Below, piece by piece: positions 7,325 through 12,663 of a DNA stretch of 12,663 nt; the first letter of the stretch is position 1, and each line of letters opens with the position of its first letter. Source of the DNA: a candidate division NPL-UPA2 bacterium (GTDB taxonomy: Bacteria > Bacillota > UBA994); contig QLUB01000050.1 of assembly GCA_018725205.1 (NCBI GenBank), positions 1-12,663 on the forward strand, given 5' to 3'. The notes beneath the pieces are model-generated. The model ran no database searches. It had not been told where the DNA came from and was given only the letters and a program-made list of their open reading frames with translations. Both the position numbers and the translations under genes were made by a program.

Positions 7325-7392
7325 AGTGGTTCATCAGCTTTCCATCTAGGGAGTTCAGGTAGGATAGTATCAAAAGTAGAGGTGAAGCCGGA

Positions 7393-9045
7393 ATGGGGAT
7401 CAAGGTCTTAGAAACTGCTGTGGTAAACCAAATCTCTGCGGGCGAAGTAGTGGAGAGACCGGCATCCGCTGTTAAAGAGCTGGTGGAAAACTCCCTAGAT
7501 GCGGGGGCTACTGATGTTACCGTGGAAATCGAGAGGGGAGGGCTAACCCTAATACGTGTCACGGACAATGGCCAGGGTATGAACAAAGACGACCTTGCCG
7601 TTTCTGTGTTACGCCATGCGACCAGCAAGCTTACCAGCATAACGGACCTTTTCTCACTCAAAAGCCTAGGCTTTCGCGGCGAAGCGCTGCCTAGCATAGC
7701 GGCGGTGAGTCAGCTATCAATAAAGAGCCGCAGGCGCGAGAGCGGTCACGGCTATCTTCTAGTGTGTCAGGCTGGCACGCGGCAGGACGTTCAAGTTGCT
7801 GGCATGCCTGTGGGGACTATCGTGGAAGTAAGGCAGCTGTTTGCCAACACCCCCGCCCGGCTAAAGTTTATGAAGAGCGCGACAGCGGAGGGGCAGCGCA
7901 TCGCACACTGCATAGAGCGCTTAGCCCTGTCACACCCTAGCGTGCGTTTCACTCTGCTGCTTGAGGGGCGCATAGTGCTGCAGTCATCCGGCAATAGTTT
8001 GGTTGACACGGCCGCCGCCATCTATGGCGCGGGCGCGGCCAAGCACTTGTGGGCTTTCAGTGAGGTAAAGGGGCGCCACATCGCCCTTTCCGGTGTACTC
8101 TCGCGTCCTCCGTTTACGCGCGGTAATCGCGCTTGGCAGTTTTTCTTTCTTAACGGGCGCTGTATAGAGCATCGCGGTCTCGGCTTTGCGCTCGACGAAG
8201 CCTATCGCACTCTCATTCCTACGAAGCGATTTGCGGTGGCGGCAGTGCATATCACTATGGACCCCGCAGAAGTGGATGTCAATGTTCACCCCGCCAAAAC
8301 AGAAGTGCGGTTTCGTGATGAGCGGGCGGTAATCTCTGAAGCCATCACCTTGCTTAGGGCAAAAGTTGCTGCTATGAACAAGCCAAGCGCAAGCATTCCA
8401 GAGCTCCCCCATTTGCCTTTGGCTAGCGCGATCGTGGGCGATACGCCTGACGCACTTCCCCCTGCGCGGGTATCCTACTTGCCAAACGTGCCTTACCGCT
8501 TGGTAGGGCAAATCATGAATAGCTACTTGCTGTTTGAGAAAGACGGCAAGCTCGTAATTGTAGACCAGCACGCCGCGCACGAGAGAATAATATTTGAGGA
8601 ACTCTTGCACAAGCGCACGTTAGAGGTGCTTAACTTCGCCATCCCGATGACTGTCGACCTTGGCACAGCGGTCGTCACAGAGGAACATCTCGCGACCATA
8701 GCCAGCTTGGGGATTGTTTGCGAGCCATTTGGCGGCAGTACTTACGTGGTGAGAAGTATTCCAGCCGTGTATCGTGGCCATTTTGACGAACAGACCTTGC
8801 GCGAGTTGCTAATGGATATAAGCGGGGACAAAACGCAGGTTGACGCAGAAGAGAGTGTGGCTGAAGCGCTGGCCTGCCGCGCTGCCATTAAGGCCCACAC
8901 CAAACTGTCGCCTGCTGAAATGGTAGAGTTACTGGACAGGCTCCATGCAACAGACCGGGCTGTGGCGTGTCCGCATGGCCGCCCGGTGGAAATAGAGTAC
9001 ACGGCAGAAGAGCTTTTTCGGCTCTTTCACCCGAGTTCTCGTTAG
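7393..9045 (+). CDS. mutL: DNA mismatch repair protein MutL (endonuclease type)
   Basis: A 550-residue MutL linking mismatch recognition by MutS to strand incision. The N-terminal GHKL ATPase has catalytic E29 and N33 in KELVENSLDAG, D58-G60 (DNG) and the GFRGEALPSIA lid. The C-terminal half carries the metal-dependent endonuclease motifs: DQHAAHERIIFE (391-402, matching DQHA-x2-E-x4-E), ACR (494-496) and CPHGRP (526-531). These are present in nicking MutL proteins and absent from E. coli MutL, which relies on MutH. The linker (about 335-370) is short. The usual beta-clamp-binding glutamine after the DQHA motif appears to be replaced: the segment reads VLNFAIP (412-418) where SQPLLIP-like sequence is expected. 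ATG 7393 follows AGAGGTGA (7378-7385) at 7 nt. It lies 68 nt after the WD40 gene, with no obvious terminator between, so co-transcription is possible. Confidence 0.97.
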   Translation: MGIKVLETAVVNQISAGEVVERPASAVKELVENSLDAGATDVTVEIERGGLTLIRVTDNGQGMNKDDLAVSVLRHATSKLTSITDLFSLKSLGFRGEALPSIAAVSQLSIKSRRRESGHGYLLVCQAGTRQDVQVAGMPVGTIVEVRQLFANTPARLKFMKSATAEGQRIAHCIERLALSHPSVRFTLLLEGRIVLQSSGNSLVDTAAAIYGAGAAKHLWAFSEVKGRHIALSGVLSRPPFTRGNRAWQFFFLNGRCIEHRGLGFALDEAYRTLIPTKRFAVAAVHITMDPAEVDVNVHPAKTEVRFRDERAVISEAITLLRAKVAAMNKPSASIPELPHLPLASAIVGDTPDALPPARVSYLPNVPYRLVGQIMNSYLLFEKDGKLVIVDQHAAHERIIFEELLHKRTLEVLNFAIPMTVDLGTAVVTEEHLATIASLGIVCEPFGGSTYVVRSIPAVYRGHFDEQTLRELLMDISGDKTQVDAEESVAEALACRAAIKAHTKLSPAEMVELLDRLHATDRAVACPHGRPVEIEYTAEELFRLFHPSSR

Positions 9046-9052
9046 GTGCAGC

Positions 9053-9979
9053 ATGAAGACTCGGATTATTGCCATCGTGGGGCCCACGGCCGTGGGCAAA
9101 ACAGCACTTACGCTTAGCCTAGCAGAAAAAGTGGGCGGCGAAGTGATTTCGGCTGATTCTATGCAGGTGTACAGAGGAATGGACATTGGCACCGCTAAGC
9201 TCACGCCAGCCGAACGCGCCCGCATTCCGCACCACCTCATTGATGTAGTGGAGCCCGGTGAAGCCTTTAGCGCCGCTGACTATCAGAGGCTGGCGCGTGC
9301 AGCAGTAGATGAAATTGCCAGCAGGGGAAGGATCCCTATTTTTTCAGGCGGGACAGGCATGTATATCCGCGCGGCTATAGATGACTACAATTTTGTCACC
9401 GTCAGCAACAACCCGCGTGTGCGAGACGAACTGCGCCGCCAAGCACGGGACACGGGGCTTAGTCAGCTGTATGCGCGCTTGACAGATCTCGACCCGCCTG
9501 TCGCGGCACGTGTGCACAAAAATGACGAGAGGCGGATCATTAGGGCTCTCGAGGTATTCGAAACCACAGGTCGTCCTTTGAGTTTTTGGGAGTCCCAGAA
9601 GGATGCCCGCCAGGCCATCTACGATGCCGTGTTCATAGGCCTGGACAGGCCACGCGCCGAACTGTATGCGCGCATTGATCAGCGAGTTGAAACTATGGTG
9701 GCCACGGGGCTATTGGATGAAGTGAGCGCGTTGATGACCCGTGGCATGAGTCTTGTGGCCCACCAGGCATTAGGATACAAAGAGGTGATTCCTTTCCTTG
9801 AAGGACGGTGCTCATTTCAGGAAATGATGGAGACGCTTAAGCGCGAAACGCGTCGCTACGCCAAGCGGCAACTGACGTGGTTTAGAGCGGACGCACGTGT
9901 ACAGTGGCTCAATATCAGTGATGAGGCGAAGGCTCAAGCGGAAATTATGGCAATTCTTGCGCGCCGCTTTGGATTGTAA
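9053..9979 (+). CDS. miaA: tRNA dimethylallyltransferase MiaA
   Basis: A 308-residue enzyme that transfers the dimethylallyl group from DMAPP to N6 of A37 in tRNAs reading UNN codons, making i6A37, the substrate that MiaB then methylthiolates. The P-loop-like site is GPTAVGKT (10-17). The DSMQVYRGMDIGTAK segment holds the family's catalytic D35-S36 and Q38. PHHLIDVVEPGE (59-70) and GGTGMYI (99-105) follow. The helical tRNA-binding insertion covers about 115-200, and RYAKRQLTWFR near the C-terminus is the usual closing motif. Full length for the family. It starts 7 nt after the mutL stop, with only a weak AGGTG overlapping that stop, so translation is probably coupled. The miaA-hfq-hflX order is conserved widely in bacteria. 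Confidence 0.97.
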   Translation: MKTRIIAIVGPTAVGKTALTLSLAEKVGGEVISADSMQVYRGMDIGTAKLTPAERARIPHHLIDVVEPGEAFSAADYQRLARAAVDEIASRGRIPIFSGGTGMYIRAAIDDYNFVTVSNNPRVRDELRRQARDTGLSQLYARLTDLDPPVAARVHKNDERRIIRALEVFETTGRPLSFWESQKDARQAIYDAVFIGLDRPRAELYARIDQRVETMVATGLLDEVSALMTRGMSLVAHQALGYKEVIPFLEGRCSFQEMMETLKRETRRYAKRQLTWFRADARVQWLNISDEAKAQAEIMAILARRFGL

Positions 9980-10000
9980 TAGAATGAGGCATATGGAGAT

Positions 10001-10007
10001 AGGGGGG
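10001..10007 (+). promoter_or_regulatory. Ribosome-binding site fixing the hfq TTG start
   Basis: The purine run AGGGGGG ends 6 nt before TTG 10014. This spacing, together with the canonical start of the protein (MSK-x3-NLQD), favours TTG over the in-frame ATGs at 9984 and 9993, which have no well-placed ribosome-binding site. Confidence 0.6.
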
Positions 10008-10013
10008 CTAGCC

Positions 10014-10259
10014 TTGTCTAAGACGATCCTGAATCTACAGGATACTTTTCTCAATCAAGTTCGCAAAGAGAGCATGCCAGTGACCATCTTCCTTGTAAAT
10101 GGATATCAGCTAAAAGGAATAGTTAAAGGTTTTGACAACTTCACTATCATCATGGTAGACGCGGATGGGCGGCAACAACTTGTCTATAAACACGCAGTTT
10201 CGACTGTTCAACCTGCCCGTGCGGTCTCAATGGCCCTTGAAGAGGCAACCTCAAAGTGA
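10014..10259 (+). CDS. hfq: RNA chaperone Hfq
   Basis: An 81-residue Sm-like protein forming a hexameric ring that binds sRNAs and A-rich mRNA segments. Sm1 covers about 8-45, with NLQDTFLNQVRK (7-18), the FLVNGYQLKG strand and FDNFT (40-44). Sm2 has the signature YKHAVSTV (58-65), including the U-binding Y58-K59-H60. The short tail (66-81) lacks the long acidic or disordered C-terminus of enterobacterial Hfq, as is typical of Firmicutes. TTG 10014 is chosen from the protein alignment and the AGGGGGG ribosome-binding site. ATG 9993 would add seven residues not typical of the family. The gene is 34 nt after miaA, and its TGA overlaps the hflX GTG. Confidence 0.93.
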   Translation: MSKTILNLQDTFLNQVRKESMPVTIFLVNGYQLKGIVKGFDNFTIIMVDADGRQQLVYKHAVSTVQPARAVSMALEEATSK

Positions 10260-11527
10260 CAATTATGCACCCGGTGCAGCAGACCGAACGGGCAAAGGCC
10301 GTGCTTTTCACAGTGGCGAGCACTCACTCGGCGGAGATAGATGCTCTCTTGGATGAACTTAGTGCCCTTGTGGAGGCGGCAGGGGCCGAGGTGCTAGGGA
10401 GAATGATACAGTGCAAAGCCCACCCTGACCCAGCGCTCTTTTTGGGCAGCGGTAAAGTTAGGGAACTCAAAGCGCTGTGTGCAAGTTTGGGCTGCGGCAT
10501 TGCTATTTGCGATGACGAGTTGTCCCCCTCGCAGCAGCGCAACCTAGAAAAGGAGCTCGAGCTTAAGGTGCTCGACCGCACACAAGTCATTCTGGACATT
10601 TTTGCGGCGAGGGCTTCTTCTGCGGAAGGCAAAATGCAGGTGGAACTCGCGCAATTGGCTTATATTTTGCCTCGGCTACGCGGCAAGGGCGTCGAGATGT
10701 CGGGACTCGGAGCGTCAGCTAGGGGCATTCGCACGCGCGGCCCCGGTGAGACAAAACTTGAATACGACAGGCGCAGGATTAAATCCCGTATGGCTGATTT
10801 GAAAGGCCAGGTCGACGAACTTGACCAACATCGCAGCCTAGCACGTAGCCAGCGGGCGGCACGCGGCGTTCCCACCGTAGCTTTTGTTGGCTACACTAAT
10901 GCCGGAAAGTCAAGCTTGCTTAACGCACTCACAGAAGGCGGAGCGCTAGTCGAGAACAAGCTATTCGCGACACTTGATCCGACAGCGCGCGAGTTAACGC
11001 TGCCTGACGGACGCACTGTCATGCTTGTCGATACCGTGGGCTTTGTCCGGAAGTTGCCGCATCAGCTGATAAAAGCGTTTCGCGCAACGCTCGCGGAAGT
11101 GCGGCAAGCGGATCTCTTGCTGCACGTCGTGGACATTTCACACCCCGATGCCCTTCTACAACTACAGACGGTGCTTACCGTCCTAACTGAACTCGAGGCT
11201 GCTGACAAACCTATGGTTACGGCTCTCAACAAGATGGATAAGGTCAGCGAACTGCCCCCTCTGCCAGAGTTAGGCAGCACTATCCCCATCTCCGCTTTGC
11301 ACCGCACTAATCTGGGCCGCTTGGCATCGGCTATCGCCGAGGGCTTAAGCGATAGGCCGGTCAGGACCCGCTTCGTTATCCCCTTTACCCGCGGTGACCT
11401 TTTGGGGCTGTTGCATGCCAAGGGTGACGTACTAAGTACGAACCACACGGAAGCAGGCACAGAAGTCGTTGTCGATGTGTTGCAGAGGTACGCGAACAAG
11501 GTGGAGGCAGAATTAAGCAAGGCATGA
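10256..11527 (+). CDS. hflX: Ribosome-dissociating GTPase HflX
   Basis: A 423-residue Obg-HflX superfamily GTPase that binds the 50S subunit and splits stalled or heat-damaged 70S ribosomes. The N-terminal HflX domain includes FLGSGKV (62-68) and DRTQVILDIFAARA (107-120). The middle segment has the glycine-rich linker GLGASARGIRTRGPGET (150-166), followed by a basic coiled region. The G domain has G1 GYTNAGKSS (212-220, K218), G3 DTVGF (259-263) and G4 NKMD (325-328), and SAL serves as G5. A C-terminal domain finishes the protein (about 375-423). Length is normal. GTG 10256 overlaps the hfq stop (GTGA), with AGAGG (10241-10245) 10 nt upstream; ATG 10265 is a possible later start. The stop overlaps the next gene's ATG. 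Confidence 0.95.
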   Translation: MTIMHPVQQTERAKAVLFTVASTHSAEIDALLDELSALVEAAGAEVLGRMIQCKAHPDPALFLGSGKVRELKALCASLGCGIAICDDELSPSQQRNLEKELELKVLDRTQVILDIFAARASSAEGKMQVELAQLAYILPRLRGKGVEMSGLGASARGIRTRGPGETKLEYDRRRIKSRMADLKGQVDELDQHRSLARSQRAARGVPTVAFVGYTNAGKSSLLNALTEGGALVENKLFATLDPTARELTLPDGRTVMLVDTVGFVRKLPHQLIKAFRATLAEVRQADLLLHVVDISHPDALLQLQTVLTVLTELEAADKPMVTALNKMDKVSELPPLPELGSTIPISALHRTNLGRLASAIAEGLSDRPVRTRFVIPFTRGDLLGLLHAKGDVLSTNHTEAGTEVVVDVLQRYANKVEAELSKA

Positions 11528-12663
11528 TTATTGAATCACTGCTATCGCGGGCGGAAGAGCTGCTCACAGTAAAGTTTCGCCAATTTGACAACCTGGCCTT
11601 GGCCAACCAGACGCGGGTGCTAGATGCGTTTCGCAAGCACCGAGTGTCTGATTTTCATCTGCACGGTTCTAGTGGCTACGGTTATGGCGATTTGGGCCGT
11701 GAAGTGATAGAAAACATTTACGCTGACCTGTTTGCAGGGGAAAGCGCACTCGTCAGAGCGCAGTTTGCCTCCGGTACCCATGCCTTGGCGTGCGCCTTGT
11801 TTGGTGTACTCCGTCCGGGCGATGAGCTCGTCGTGGCAACAGGCGCACCATATGACACCCTGCACCCGGTCATCGGCATCAAAGACGCGGGACTTAGCTC
11901 CCTTAAGGCTTGGGGAATTAGCTGCCGCATCGTTTCGCTACATGCGGACGGAACCGTCGATTGGTCATCGCTCGAGCATGCGCTTACACCCAAAACTAGG
12001 CTAGTGCATATCCAGCGCAGCCGGGGCTATCAGTGGCGCAAAGCGCTTAGTTTAGCTGAGATAGAACGCATTATTGCAGCCGTTAAGGCGTACGATGCAA
12101 GCATTGTGTGCCTCGTAGATAATTGCTATGGGGAGTTCGTCAGCACATCTGAGCCGGGGCATCATGGCGCAGATCTTACTGTTGGTTCGCTGATCAAGAA
12201 CCCGGGCGGGGGTCTAGCTTTGACCGGGGGATACATAGTAGGGAAAGAGCCGCTGGTGCAGCTTGCCGCAGAGCGGCTGTACGCCCCGGGAATTGCCGGG
12301 CAAGTGGGCGCATCCATGGGCATGAACCGTGGCTTCCTACAGGGCCTTTTTCTGGCTCCGGCCGTGGTTGGTGCCTGCCTTAAGGGTGCATCGCTCCTCG
12401 CCCAGGCCTGTGAGCTACTGGGACTTGAGGCTTCTCCCGGAGCACTAGAGACGCGCGGTGACATTATTCAGGCGGTTAGAATGCCTTCGCGCAATAGTCT
12501 GGTCGAGTTTTGCCGGCGTATCCAGGCAGCATCGCCCGTTGACGCACATGTCATTCCTGAGCCGGGCAAGCTTCCCGGCTATGAATGTGATGTCATTATG
12601 GCGGCTGGCACTTTTGTACTGGGCGCATCAAGCGAGCTGTCCGCAGATGCTCCTTTGCGTGAG
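11524..12663 (+). CDS. ynbB: Methionine gamma-lyase family PLP enzyme, YnbB-like (partial, 3' end outside window)
   Basis: An open frame of 380 codons runs off the right edge. It is a fold-type I PLP enzyme of the Met_gamma_lyase/'aluminum resistance' family (about 410-430 residues, so roughly the last 30-50 are missing). The substrate-loop region FHLHGSSGYGYGD is followed by FASGTHA (81-87), likely to bind the cofactor phosphate. VDNCYGEF has D199 placed for the pyridine nitrogen. SLIKNPGGG has K225, the likely Schiff-base lysine, and TGGYIVG follows. Family members are annotated as carbon-sulfur lyases, but the in vivo substrate is uncertain, and the aluminium-resistance name rests on weak evidence. 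ATG 11524 overlaps the hflX stop by 4 nt. In Bacillus subtilis the order hfq-hflX(ynbA)-ynbB precedes glnRA, so glnR may lie just beyond the window. Confidence 0.88.
   Translation, partial: MIIESLLSRAEELLTVKFRQFDNLALANQTRVLDAFRKHRVSDFHLHGSSGYGYGDLGREVIENIYADLFAGESALVRAQFASGTHALACALFGVLRPGDELVVATGAPYDTLHPVIGIKDAGLSSLKAWGISCRIVSLHADGTVDWSSLEHALTPKTRLVHIQRSRGYQWRKALSLAEIERIIAAVKAYDASIVCLVDNCYGEFVSTSEPGHHGADLTVGSLIKNPGGGLALTGGYIVGKEPLVQLAAERLYAPGIAGQVGASMGMNRGFLQGLFLAPAVVGACLKGASLLAQACELLGLEASPGALETRGDIIQAVRMPSRNSLVEFCRRIQAASPVDAHVIPEPGKLPGYECDVIMAAGTFVLGASSELSADAPLRE

Noticed and set aside
5798..7365. TAGGAT at 5798-5803 and 7360-7365 as a target-site duplication flanking the WD40 gene
   Set aside because: A 6-bp match is expected by chance, it is not at clean insertion ends, and no transposase, integrase or terminal inverted repeats were seen.
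6828..7697. Open frame of 289 codons on the minus strand with internal repeats
   Set aside because: It is antisense to the WD40 repeats. The repeat unit has no stop in that frame, so its open length and repetitive protein are by-products of the 126-bp periodicity. It also runs into mutL and has no recognisable domain.
7984..8610. 208-codon minus-strand frame inside mutL
   Set aside because: It lies entirely antisense to well-conserved MutL sequence and resembles no family.
9897..10013. Longer hfq reading frame of 120 codons
   Set aside because: Its first part overlaps the end of miaA in another frame and is unlike any Hfq. The conserved protein begins near TTG 10014.
1..12663. CRISPR arrays, tRNA or rRNA genes, transposases, toxin-antitoxin pairs
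   Set aside because: None found on reading either strand. The only tandem repeat is the coding WD40 array, and all other gene-length sequence is accounted for by conserved genes.

Overview
All genes recognised lie on the + strand, and the window looks like a chromosomal core block from a Bacillota (Firmicutes, Clostridia-like) bacterium of moderate GC. Three things point there. The order miaB-mutS-mutL-miaA-hfq-hflX followed by a YnbB-type PLP lyase is a classic Firmicute arrangement. Hfq is of the short Gram-positive type. MutL carries the endonuclease motif expected where MutH is absent. No species can be named from the sequence alone.

Layout. Positions 2-686 hold the C-terminal end of a probable FAD-dependent oxidoreductase followed by a small cysteine-rich DUF1667 protein, which usually travel together as a redox pair. 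Positions 764-1852 encode a GT28/MGDG-synthase-type lipid glycosyltransferase. A strong 12-bp hairpin (1876-1905) then sits directly before the miaB ribosome-binding site. From 1922 to the end runs the tRNA-modification, mismatch-repair and stress block: miaB (1922-3250), mutS (3247-5808, 4-nt overlap), mutL (7393-9045), miaA (9053-9979), hfq (10014-10259, TTG start), hflX (10256-11527, GTG start overlapping hfq) and a methionine-gamma-lyase-family PLP enzyme (11524 to beyond the window, 4-nt overlap). Spacing is tight or overlapping throughout, so this is probably one translationally coupled operon or a few overlapping transcription units. MiaA and MiaB act in succession on tRNA A37, MutS and MutL form the mismatch-repair recognition and nicking pair, and Hfq and HflX belong to RNA and ribosome stress handling.

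The one feature that does not belong to this core block is a gene of 443 codons (5993-7324) between mutS and mutL. It is preceded by a 184-nt AT-rich gap that opens with two perfect 12-bp palindromes. It encodes an N-terminal four-cysteine zinc ribbon, a middle region that I do not recognise securely, and six nearly identical 42-residue WD40 repeats. The repeats are almost invariant except at a few positions, and those positions match the ones that vary in recognition-type WD40 propellers. Shared silent and non-silent differences pair repeats 1/4, 2/5 and 3/6, which implies that a three-blade (378-bp) module was duplicated and then diversified on one face. This insertion is the most interesting item in the window. 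The rest is ordinary housekeeping sequence with a few minor oddities.
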